Assembly: GCF_021606685.1 (NCBI RefSeq) | Contig: NZ_WKCB01000010.1 | Coordinates: forward strand, 47,145-111,144 | Length of the DNA stretch: 64,000 bases | Direction of reading: 5' to 3' | Source: Pseudomonas syringae | GTDB taxonomy: Bacteria; Pseudomonadota; Gammaproteobacteria; Pseudomonadales; Pseudomonadaceae | Shown: positions 56,653-64,000 of the stretch, piece by piece | Layout: every line of letters begins with the position of its first letter | Position numbering within the stretch: the first letter of the stretch is position 1 | The notes under the pieces: generated by a model | Told to the model about the DNA's origin: nothing | The model's input: only the letters and a program-made list of their open reading frames with translations | Database searches by the model: none | Position numbers and translations under genes: made by a program

Positions 56653-59489
56653 GCAAGGAACGCTACGGCATCCGCCGCTTCGCCCTATTGAACACCGCAG
56701 GTTACAGCCTGGGCCTGTTCCCGCTGGAAGAACCGTTGTCGGTGTATGGTGCGAACAACCTGGGCAAATCCGCCTCGATCAACGCCTTGCAGTTCCCGAT
56801 CCTGGCGCGCATGTCGGACATGAGCTTCGGCAAGTACACGCTGGAGCAATCGCGGCGCTTCTACTTTGCCACCGACACCAGCTACATCCTCGTGGAAGTC
56901 TCGCTGCCCCACGGCCCGCATGTGATCGGCGTGGTCGGGCGTGGCCCGGGCGGTGGTTTCGGTCACCAGTTCTTTGCCTACGCAGGCAAGCTGGACCTGG
57001 CCCACTACCAGAAAAACGACACTTGCCTGCGCCAGAAAGAGCTGTTCACCAACCTGGAGCGCGAGGGCCTGAAAGCCTACGAGCTCAAGCCGGATGAACT
57101 GCGCCGTTTGCTGGTCGGCGGCCACACGTCGATCCCGCTGGACCTGACCCTGATTCCGCTGCGCTCCACCAGCGAGCAGAGCCTCAAGACCTTCCGCGCG
57201 CTGTTTATCAACTTGCTGCACATGCGCGAAATCACCGCAGCCAAGCTCAAGCAGCTGTTCCTCGATGCGTTCGAACACAGCCTGCGTTCCGGCAGCGTGG
57301 ATTACATCGCCGCGTGCGAAGAAGCCTTCCGCGATGTGCGGCGCATGGAGCAGGACTACAACTCGCTGGTCGCTGCCGGCCCGTTGGTCGAGGCACTGGC
57401 CAATGGCGTGCGCCTGCGCGATGTACTGCGCGGCAAACTGCATCGCCTGTCGCCGCTGCTGGACTCGTTGCTGGGCACCTGGTCGGACTACGCCAGTGCG
57501 CGCAAGGAAGAGCTGACCATTCAAGCCGAGCACTACCGTAATGAGCAGGACGCGCTGCAGAACGACCAGCGTGGCGGCACCCAGGAGCTGATGCGCCTGG
57601 AGCGGGAAATCAGCGGCATTCAGCGTTGGCTCGGCGAGCTGTCGGTGCTCAAGCATCGCTTTGCGCTGGTGGACGACGTCAAGGTGCTGGAGCAGCAATT
57701 GCTGGCGGCCAAGGATGCGCACGATGAACTGGCGGGCGCCCTGGCGCAGTCGCGGCAGTTCAGCGCCGAGGACTTGGACGAGCGCTTGCGCGACCTAGAA
57801 AAACGTCTCAAGTCGGTCAAGCAGCAGCTCGACCACGCGGACAACAACAGCTACGCCAAGCTGCGCGAAGAGTTCTCGCAGCAAGATGTCGAGCGTCTGA
57901 TGCGCCTGTTCAACAGTTCGCTGTTCAGCCTGCCGTTGGGCGAGCATGGCATCACGCTGGATGAGGACGGCCAGTGGGTCAAATCCCTGGAGCAGATTCT
58001 CGATGGCTTCAAGGGCGAGCGTTTTGAAGTGCCGGGGCTGTCCATCGACATCTCGCACATCGAGCCGCCAGCCTTGCAGGCCCTGGCCGATCGCGCGGCG
58101 TTGCGTGACCAGAAAGAGCGCCTGGAAAAAGAACTCAAGCAACTGAAAACCCAGCAGGCCGTGGCCTCTGACCGCGCCGCGAGCAAGACCCAGACCGAAG
58201 CGTTGTACCAGCAGGTGCTGGATGCGCAAAAGGCCCTGGAAGACTTCCGTCGCGCACAGACCCTGAGCGCCGAAGAAGGCGAGAAGCTGGAAAACCTGGC
58301 GCAGATGGAAGCGGCGCAGGATGAGTTGAAGCGCTCCAGTGATGCCTTCACCGAACGCGTCCAGCAACTGTCGGCCAAGCTGCAACTGGTGGGCCGGCAG
58401 ATCGGCGATATGGAAGCCAAGCAGCGTACGCTGGATGACGCGTTGCGTCGTCGTCAGTTACTGCCAGCGGACCTGCCGTTCGGCACACCGTTCATGGACC
58501 CGGTCGACGACTCCATGGACAACCTGCTGCCGCTGCTCAATGACTATCAGGACAGCTGGCAGGGCTTGCTGCGCGCCGATGGCCAGATCGAGGCGCTGTA
58601 CGCCCAGGTGCGCCTCAAGGGCGTGGCCAAGTTCGACAGCGAGGATGACGTGGAGCGCCGTCTGCAGTTGCTGATCAACGCCTATGCGCACCGCACCGAT
58701 GAGGCCCTGACCCTCGGCAAGGCGCGGCGTGCGGCGGTCACCGATATCGCACGGACCTTGCGCAATATCCGCAGCGACTACGACAGCCTGGAACACCAGT
58801 TGGCGTTGTTCAACCGCGAGATCAACAAGCGCCAAGTGTCCAACCTGCAGAGCTTCCGTATCGTGCTGGCGCCGAACAAGGAAGCCCTCAAGCATATCGA
58901 CCAGATCATCCACAGTGCCGGTCAGTATGAAGAAGGCGAAACCCTGTCGGTGTTCGACCTCAGCCAGAGCGCCGAGCAGGACAACAAGAACGAAGAGGCC
59001 AAGGAATACCTCGCGCGCCTGGTGGCCGCCAACCATAACCAGTTGGGCCTCAAGGATCTGTTCGAGCTGGCCTTCGAGATCACCAAGGTGCATGGCCAGC
59101 CGGTGATTCATACCGACATCGATGGCGCCGCGTCCAACGGCACCACCATGACCATCAAGGCGCTGACCAACATGTACTTGTTGCTGCACTTGATGGACCG
59201 CGATCAGGCCGGGCGCGTGCGCTTGCCGTACTACCTCGATGAGGCGGCGGACATCGACGAGAAGAACCAGGCGGCGTTGCTGGAAACCAGTTTGCAGCTG
59301 GGCTTTGTGCCGATCCTGGCCAGTGTGAAACCGCAGGTGTCGGCCCAGGTGGCAATCGACCTGGAAGGTGGCAGCGGGCCGAACGGGATCTACATCGATG
59401 AGGCGGACTGGAAGTACATCCGTCGTCACGATGCGGTGAAAGCGACGATGAATGTACAGGCGGACGAGCCGGAGTTGGATGAGGTCTGA
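56649..59489 (+). CDS. mksB: Condensin MksB (SMC-like ATPase)
   Basis: The 946-residue SMC protein has Walker A GANNLGKS at 34-41. Two coiled-coil arms (about 270-420 and 470-760) are separated by a small hinge region. The C-terminal head has the signature region DGAASNGTTMTIKALTNMYLLL and Walker B RLPYYLDEAADID. It is much shorter than MukB (about 1480), as usual for MksB. No mksG nuclease gene follows, so this is a chromosome-organising rather than a Wadjet-type plasmid-defence locus. The last 39 codons are duplicated twice downstream. Confidence 0.92.
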   Translation: MSKERYGIRRFALLNTAGYSLGLFPLEEPLSVYGANNLGKSASINALQFPILARMSDMSFGKYTLEQSRRFYFATDTSYILVEVSLPHGPHVIGVVGRGPGGGFGHQFFAYAGKLDLAHYQKNDTCLRQKELFTNLEREGLKAYELKPDELRRLLVGGHTSIPLDLTLIPLRSTSEQSLKTFRALFINLLHMREITAAKLKQLFLDAFEHSLRSGSVDYIAACEEAFRDVRRMEQDYNSLVAAGPLVEALANGVRLRDVLRGKLHRLSPLLDSLLGTWSDYASARKEELTIQAEHYRNEQDALQNDQRGGTQELMRLEREISGIQRWLGELSVLKHRFALVDDVKVLEQQLLAAKDAHDELAGALAQSRQFSAEDLDERLRDLEKRLKSVKQQLDHADNNSYAKLREEFSQQDVERLMRLFNSSLFSLPLGEHGITLDEDGQWVKSLEQILDGFKGERFEVPGLSIDISHIEPPALQALADRAALRDQKERLEKELKQLKTQQAVASDRAASKTQTEALYQQVLDAQKALEDFRRAQTLSAEEGEKLENLAQMEAAQDELKRSSDAFTERVQQLSAKLQLVGRQIGDMEAKQRTLDDALRRRQLLPADLPFGTPFMDPVDDSMDNLLPLLNDYQDSWQGLLRADGQIEALYAQVRLKGVAKFDSEDDVERRLQLLINAYAHRTDEALTLGKARRAAVTDIARTLRNIRSDYDSLEHQLALFNREINKRQVSNLQSFRIVLAPNKEALKHIDQIIHSAGQYEEGETLSVFDLSQSAEQDNKNEEAKEYLARLVAANHNQLGLKDLFELAFEITKVHGQPVIHTDIDGAASNGTTMTIKALTNMYLLLHLMDRDQAGRVRLPYYLDEAADIDEKNQAALLETSLQLGFVPILASVKPQVSAQVAIDLEGGSGPNGIYIDEADWKYIRRHDAVKATMNVQADEPELDEV

Positions 59490-60164
59490 TCCACTGCGCT
59501 GAAATGCGAAAAGGCCGCGATCTTCTGGATCGCGGCCTTTTTTGTGGGGATTGTGGTGGTGTTGAGGGCCTCATCGGGGGCAAGCCCCCTCCCACATTTG
59601 ACCGCATTCCAACGTTGGAACTCGGTCAAGTGTGGGAGCGGGCCGAACGGGATCTACGTCGATAAGGCGCACTGGAAGTACATCCGTCGTCACGATGTGG
59701 TGAAAGCGACGATGAATGTACAGGCGGACGAGCCGGAGTTGGATGAGGTCTGATCCGCTGCGCTGAAATGCGAAAAGACCGCGATCTTCTGGATCGCGGC
59801 CTTTTTTGTGGGGATTGTGGTGGTGTTGAGGGCCTCATCGGGGGCAAGCCCCCTCCCACATTTGACCGCATTCCAACGTTGGAACTCGGTCAAGTGTGGG
59901 AGCGGGCCGAACGGGATCTACGTCGATAAGGCGCACTGGAAGTACATCCGTCGTCACGATGTGGTGAAAGCGACGGTGAATGTACAGGCGGACGAGCCGG
60001 AGTTGGATGAGGTCTGATCCACTGCGCTGAAATGCGAAAAGGCCGCGATCTTCTGGATCGCGGCCTTTTTTGTGGGGATTGTGGTGGTGTTGAGGGCCTC
60101 ATCGGGGGCAAGCTCCCTCCCACATTTGACCGCATTCCAACGTTGGAACTCGGTCAAGTGTGGG
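59373..60164 (+). repeat. Three tandem 264-bp copies of the mksB 3' end, terminator and REP
   Basis: Units 59373-59636, 59637-59900 and 59901-60164 are each exactly 264 bp and differ at only a few bases. Unit 1 is the authentic mksB end plus flank. Units 2 and 3 share four missense changes in the mksB-derived part (I to V, E to K, D to H, A to V), so they stem from one diverged copy that duplicated again. Each junction lies at AGCGGGC, shared by the mksB codons and the REP. Frames of 69 codons (59544-59753, 59808-60017) arise by fusion and start right after terminators, so they are probably not expressed. Confidence 0.95.
59509..59543 (+). terminator. Intrinsic terminator of mksB (unit 1)
   Basis: AAAAGGCCGCGATC-TTCT-GGATCGCGGCCTTTTTT forms a long GC stem with U-tract. 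It recurs at 59773-59807, where one base change (GGCC to GACC) breaks a pair, and intact at 60037-60071. Confidence 0.93.
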
Positions 60165-60195
60165 AGCGGGCTTGCTCGCGAAGGCCGCGCCTCGG

Positions 60196-62499
60196 TTATT
60201 TGCCGAGTGGAATTTTAGGCGCCCACGTCAGCCACTCATCTTCAAACTTATCGAACAACGGGAAAGTCTGCTGCGGCCGGGCGGCATTGCCCATGCGCTC
60301 GCCGTCCGGCGTGGCGAAAGCGATACCACCGACAACCAGGGTTTCCAGGGATTCGGTCCGCACAGTCGCGCCCTTGAACAAACCGAAGTCCAGGTCAAAG
60401 CCGCTGGTGTTCCAGAAACGGCTGCCACCGCGTACCAACGGTGCGTACTTGGGTTCGATCAGGATATGCACCAGCACGCGGTCGGCGGTCTGGCCCAATT
60501 CGTAACCAGTAACTTTGCCCACGGTGACCTCACGGTAGGTCACCGGTACGCCCTCCTTGAGCGAGCCACGGCGTGCAGCACTGAGCACCAGGCGCAAGCC
60601 TTGCTCTTGATGGACGGCTTCGGGCGGCTGGTCCAGGGCGACGAAATTCTTCTGTGGCCCGGCATTTTTTGCCGCCGGCTGCACTTCGATGTACTGCCCG
60701 GTGACCAAGGTTTCCAGGTTGGAGGTTTTCATCAGGCCCAGCTCAGGCTTGACCACCCAGAACTGGCTGCCGGCACGCGCAATGCGATCCGCCACTTGGG
60801 TGATACGTGCGCTGAGCAGCACTGACTGCATGTCGGCGCTGAGGTCGACGCTCTCGATCTTGCCCACGTCCAGGCCCTTGAACCGCACCGGGGTGCCAGG
60901 GCGCATGCCGTCGGCGCGATCGACCTTGATGGTCACCAGGGTGCCGTGTTGATTGGCCGCCTCGCGGTCGGCGAAAAGGCGGAAACGTGGGATGCGCTTT
61001 TTCAGCGGCACATTGGGTTCAGGCGTTTCGAACGCGATACCGCCGGCCATCAGGCTGGCCAAAGACTCACTCTTCACTTGAATGCCGCCGGTGAGCCCGC
61101 CCGTCAAGGTAACCCCGCTGGCATTCCAGAAACGTGTCGAGCCATTGACCAGGTTTTCATATTCCTTCTCGATATGAACACCGATCACCAGCTGCTTGTT
61201 CTTGCGCGAAAATTGGTAGCTCTGCACCGAACCGACCTTGACCTGCTTGTAGAGGATCGGGCTGCCGACATCCAGGGAGCCTAGGTTGTCGGTGAACAGG
61301 ACCATGTGCAGGCCCGGGGAGCGCAGGTCCAGCGGTGGCGCCTTGGCACGCGCGACGAATTCGCGTTGCGGGGCGCTGCCTTTGTCACCCGGGCGGATGG
61401 CGATGTAGTTACCCTTTACCAACGCTTCCAGGCCGGTGATGCCCGCCAGGGAGATGGAGGGTTTGACCACCCAGAACTGGGTGTCCTGCACCAGGTAGTC
61501 TTCGGCCAATGGGTCGAGGGTCAGTTCGGCGTTGGCGCTGGACAGGTCCGGGTCGATCTTCAAGGTTTTCAGGCTGCCGACCTGGATGCCTTTGTACATG
61601 ACCGGGGTGCGCCCGGCCTGCAGGCCTTCGAAGTCGGTCAGTTTGACCTTGACCCTGATGCCCGCCGCGGCGGCGTCAAAATCTTCGTACAGACGGAACG
61701 GCAGGCTCGGGTCTGTTGGCGGGCTGTCCTTGCGATTCTCCGGCGTGGCGAAGGCAATACCGCCGGCGACGATGCTGGAGAGGGACTCGCTACGCACCTT
61801 CACACCGGAGAGGTTGGCGTCGATGCTGATGCCGCTGGCGTTCCAGAAACGCGTGTGTTTGCGCACCAGGTTGGCGTAGGTCGGTTCGATATAGACCTTG
61901 ATCTCGACGGTGCTCTGGTCTTCAGAGAGCAGGTAGCTTTTGACCTGGCCAACCTGGATCTGCTTGTAGAACACCGGGCTGCCACGGTTGAGCGAACCGA
62001 GACGATCGGCCTTGATGGTCAAGTGCAGGCCCGGCTTGGCGTCGGACAACGGCGGCTCTTCAGAGAGCGCCTTGAATTTGCGCGAGGGCTCACCGTCACC
62101 TGGGCTGGCGGCAATATAGTTACCCGACACCAGGGTTTCCAGGCCAGTGATACCCGCCAGGCTGACACTCGGCTTGACCAACCAGAAACGGGTGTTGGTC
62201 TTGAGGTACTGGTCAACGTCCTTGTTCATCTCGATGGTAGCGATTACCCCGCGATTGCTGCCCTCGTCATCCAGGGCCAGGGCCTTGACCTTGCCTACGG
62301 GCATGCCTTTGTAGACCACTTCGGTTTTATTGACCTGAATGCCCTCGCCGCTCTCAAAGCGAACCTGGATCTCGATGCCCTGCTGGGAATAGGCACGCCA
62401 CCCCAGCCAGCCGCCGATAATCAGGGCAATCAGGGGCAGCACCCAAATGGCCGACCAGTTGGAGGCCGGGCGGGTTTTAGCTTTAGGCAAATCACTCAT
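60196..62499 (-). CDS. letB: Six-domain MCE intermembrane lipid transport protein (LetB/PqiB type)
   Basis: The 767-residue protein has one N-terminal membrane segment (WSAIWVLPLIALIIGGWLGW) and six MCE domains, each with a GxPVxYKxxxVGxV-type motif. E. coli PqiB has three and LetB seven, so this is of intermediate length and closer to LetB. Such proteins stack as hexameric rings to form a hydrophobic tunnel across the periplasm for phospholipids. It overlaps the upstream LetA-like gene by 8 bp. Confidence 0.9.
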   Translation of the reverse strand: MSDLPKAKTRPASNWSAIWVLPLIALIIGGWLGWRAYSQQGIEIQVRFESGEGIQVNKTEVVYKGMPVGKVKALALDDEGSNRGVIATIEMNKDVDQYLKTNTRFWLVKPSVSLAGITGLETLVSGNYIAASPGDGEPSRKFKALSEEPPLSDAKPGLHLTIKADRLGSLNRGSPVFYKQIQVGQVKSYLLSEDQSTVEIKVYIEPTYANLVRKHTRFWNASGISIDANLSGVKVRSESLSSIVAGGIAFATPENRKDSPPTDPSLPFRLYEDFDAAAAGIRVKVKLTDFEGLQAGRTPVMYKGIQVGSLKTLKIDPDLSSANAELTLDPLAEDYLVQDTQFWVVKPSISLAGITGLEALVKGNYIAIRPGDKGSAPQREFVARAKAPPLDLRSPGLHMVLFTDNLGSLDVGSPILYKQVKVGSVQSYQFSRKNKQLVIGVHIEKEYENLVNGSTRFWNASGVTLTGGLTGGIQVKSESLASLMAGGIAFETPEPNVPLKKRIPRFRLFADREAANQHGTLVTIKVDRADGMRPGTPVRFKGLDVGKIESVDLSADMQSVLLSARITQVADRIARAGSQFWVVKPELGLMKTSNLETLVTGQYIEVQPAAKNAGPQKNFVALDQPPEAVHQEQGLRLVLSAARRGSLKEGVPVTYREVTVGKVTGYELGQTADRVLVHILIEPKYAPLVRGGSRFWNTSGFDLDFGLFKGATVRTESLETLVVGGIAFATPDGERMGNAARPQQTFPLFDKFEDEWLTWAPKIPLGK

Positions 62500-63115
62500 G
62501 GTCGTCGTCCGACTCCGTGTTATCCCAAATCAGTCGGGGATCGAAAGTTACTGCGGCAAGCATCGTCAAGATGACCACACTGGCGAACGCCGCGGCGCCG
62601 AGGTTGGCCTCGACACTGGCAAGTCGCCCAAAGTTTACAACCGCCACCAGGATGGCGATCACGAAGATATCCAACATGGACCAGCGGCCAATGAATTCAA
62701 TAAAGCGGTACATCACAATGCGCTGCTGCGCGGACAACGGCTGATGACGCTGCACCGAGAATAGCAGCAAGCCGATGCCCACCAACTTGAAGGTCGGCAC
62801 CAGGATACTAGCGATGAATACCACCGCCGCGATCGGAAACATGCCGTGCTGCACCAACTGGATCACGCCGGCCATGATGGTACTGGGATCGCCCTGGCCA
62901 AGGGAGTTGATGGTCATGATGGGTAACAAATTAGCGGGTATATACAGAATGGCTGCCGTGATCAGCAACGCCCAGGTGCGGGTGAGGCTGTTCGGACGAC
63001 GGGCATGGATCAACGCGCCGCAACGGGTGCAGAGTTGCTCGTCGGTATGCGGTTCCTGTTTGTTCAGCTCGTGGCATTCGGTGCAAATCAGAATGCCCGC
63101 ATCAATCGCCCGCAT
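62492..63115 (-). CDS. LetA/PqiA half-size membrane protein, second copy
   Basis: The 207-residue protein starts at the ATG at 63115, nine bases after AGGAG (the ATG six bases earlier is too close). It has an N-terminal CxxC...CxxC zinc ribbon (CTECHEL, CTRCGAL) and four membrane segments with LYIPANLLPIMTI. E. coli LetA and PqiA contain two such modules fused in one chain; here each is a separate gene. The first copy overlaps its start. Confidence 0.88.
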   Translation of the reverse strand: MRAIDAGILICTECHELNKQEPHTDEQLCTRCGALIHARRPNSLTRTWALLITAAILYIPANLLPIMTINSLGQGDPSTIMAGVIQLVQHGMFPIAAVVFIASILVPTFKLVGIGLLLFSVQRHQPLSAQQRIVMYRFIEFIGRWSMLDIFVIAILVAVVNFGRLASVEANLGAAAFASVVILTMLAAVTFDPRLIWDNTESDDDHE

Positions 63116-63761
63116 GATCATCTTCTCCTGACAGCGCTTGCCAGATCTGGTGGGGCGACATCACCACCTCAAGCAGTACTTGAACCATTAATAGACTGAC
63201 GAAACAGACCAATCCCAAGCCGATCGTGATGGAGGCCATGTCGGCGAGCTTTACGATCGCCACCAGCACGCCCATCAAATAGACCTCCAGCATTCCCCAA
63301 TCTTTCATGTGATGGTAGATGCGGTACAGCAGCAGCCCATAACTGCGACCAACCTTCCAGCGGATGCTGAGCAGGACGGCGAGCTGACAGAGCAGCTTGA
63401 GCAGGGGAATCCCCATGCTGCACAGAAACACCACGGCGGCGACGCCTTGCATACCGGTATCAAACAGACCGACCACGCCGCTCCACACGGTGTCTTCCGA
63501 GGACTGCCCGAGTAGATTGAGCTGCATGATGGGCAAAAAGTTCGCAGGGATATACAGCAACAGCGCGGCGAGTACCAAGGCGAGGCTGCGCTCTACGACA
63601 TTGTGGCGGTGAGCGTACAGCTCATAACCGCAGCGCGGGCACTGAGCTTTTTCGCAGAGGGCGAGCGTTGGTTTGCGCATCAGCAAGTCGCACTCATGGC
63701 ATGCCACCAGGTCGTCCAGTGGTAAATCCGACACCTCAAGGGCATCAACCGGATCGGGCAT
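63102..63761 (-). CDS. LetA/PqiA half-size membrane protein, first copy
   Basis: The 219-residue protein has the same layout: zinc ribbon (CHECDLL, CPRCGYEL), then LLLYIPANFLPIMQL and four membrane segments, equal to one half of fused LetA. It is first in the operon letA1-letA2-letB and probably forms a heteromeric inner-membrane complex with the second copy to feed lipids to the MCE tunnel. The promoter lies in 63762-63870. Confidence 0.88.
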   Translation of the reverse strand: MPDPVDALEVSDLPLDDLVACHECDLLMRKPTLALCEKAQCPRCGYELYAHRHNVVERSLALVLAALLLYIPANFLPIMQLNLLGQSSEDTVWSGVVGLFDTGMQGVAAVVFLCSMGIPLLKLLCQLAVLLSIRWKVGRSYGLLLYRIYHHMKDWGMLEVYLMGVLVAIVKLADMASITIGLGLVCFVSLLMVQVLLEVVMSPHQIWQALSGEDDHAGD

Positions 63762-63872
63762 AAGTAGGGCTCTGACTCTAAAAAAGGTTAGGTGCCTATT
63801 CTAGTAGTCTGGTTCAGAAATAACTGCGCAAATTTGTCGGAGGGTTTGTGTCGAATTGGCTTTTCGACCGCC

Positions 63873-63910
63873 CAAAACAAAACCCCTGTTTGCGTTAGCA
63901 AACAGGGGTT
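63873..63910 (-). terminator. Terminator of the rRNA operon
   Basis: AACCCCTGTTTGC-gtta-GCAAACAGGGGTT (63881-63910) is a 13-bp perfect stem; on the minus strand it is followed by a T-rich tract (63880 downwards). It ends transcription from the 5S gene. Confidence 0.88.
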
Positions 63911-63921
63911 CTGGAATTTAA

Positions 63922-64000
63922 TCTTGACGATGACCTACTCTCACATGGGGAAACCCCACACTACCATCGGCGATGCATCGTTTCACTGCTGAGTTCGGGA
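63922..64000 (-). rRNA. rrf: 5S rRNA, 3' part (5' end outside window)
   Basis: Read on the minus strand, the sequence matches the 3' two-thirds of Pseudomonas 5S rRNA: CCCGAACTCAG, GTGAAACGATGCATCGCCGA, GGTAGTGTGGGG and the 3' GTCATCGTCAAGA. An rrn operon therefore enters the window from the right. Confidence 0.95.

Noticed and set aside
59544..60017. Two 69-codon ORFs ending in an MksB-like tail (59544-59753 and 59808-60017)
   Set aside because: They come from the tandem 264-bp duplication, begin at GTG directly after terminator U-tracts without a ribosome site, and all differences in the tail are missense, so selection for a protein is unlikely.
59373..60164. CRISPR-like array
   Set aside because: The repeats are contiguous 264-bp units without spacers; this is a tandem duplication.

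Overview
The window is a high-GC chromosomal segment of a Pseudomonas, most likely of the P. fluorescens group. The evidence is the gene order murI-moeB-prmC-prfA-hemA / TPR lipoprotein-lolB-ispE-tRNA-Gln-prs-rplY-pth-ychF-tRNA-Met, later can, rimI-holD, mksFEB and a LetA/LetB operon next to a 5S rRNA, together with REP/REPIN palindromes of the GTGGGAGCGGGC type.

Layout. 1-1.8 kb: the end of a cyclopropane-fatty-acid-synthase-like gene, a DUF2878 membrane protein and a cysteine-cluster protein, then a REPIN. 1.8-7.2 kb (minus): PagL-type lipid A deacylase, then the tightly packed hemA-prfA-prmC-moeB-murI operon. 7.3-14.3 kb (plus): housekeeping genes from the TPR lipoprotein to ychF, with a strong sigma70-like promoter inside ispE that should feed tRNA-Gln and prs. 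14.5-18.2 kb: a decayed type III secretion (Hrp/Rsp) cluster. It keeps an HrpR/S-like enhancer-binding protein, a hrp box, a small pilin candidate, SctI, SctJ and SctK, and ends in one ORF joining the N-terminal half of the stator SctL (HrpE) in frame to the C-terminal half of the sigma factor HrpL. One deletion appears to have removed the rest of the secretion system. 18.57-23.3 kb: tRNA-Met, a DUF2388 protein and an iron-uptake cassette (Fur box, FecI-type sigma, FecR, TonB receptor with signalling domain), bracketed by a near-identical 47-49 bp direct repeat.

23.3-33.5 kb is an accessory zone of transporters and regulators: EamA, gamma-glutamyltransferase, LysE, AraC, DHA2 MFS, LysR, a soluble PAS-PAS chemoreceptor, DUF2790 and an OprD porin. 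33.8-41.4 kb is a heavy-metal module: czcRS-like two-component genes facing a czcCBA-like RND operon. A shared 21-bp motif lies upstream of the porin, czcR and czcC, which suggests one regulon. 41.6-47.6 kb holds a GntP gluconate permease, an HTH-metallopeptidase/PIN-type (DUF4411) toxin-antitoxin-like pair of lower GC, an MHS-family MFS transporter and an AtoE-type transporter.

47.9-59.5 kb: a small unknown protein, a Tat-exported phosphoesterase, an unknown secreted protein, a SET-domain protein, carbonic anhydrase, an acidic unknown protein, rimI, the cryptic DNA polymerase III psi subunit, and the MksFEB condensin. After mksB, 59373-60164 is three tandem 264-bp copies of the gene's 3' end, its terminator and an adjacent REP, joined at a short AGCGGGC homology. 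60.2-63.8 kb (minus) is a lipid-transport operon (two half-size LetA/PqiA proteins and a six-domain MCE protein), and the window ends inside a 5S rRNA gene on the minus strand.

All identifications were made by reading the sequence and from remembered family features; no database search was run.
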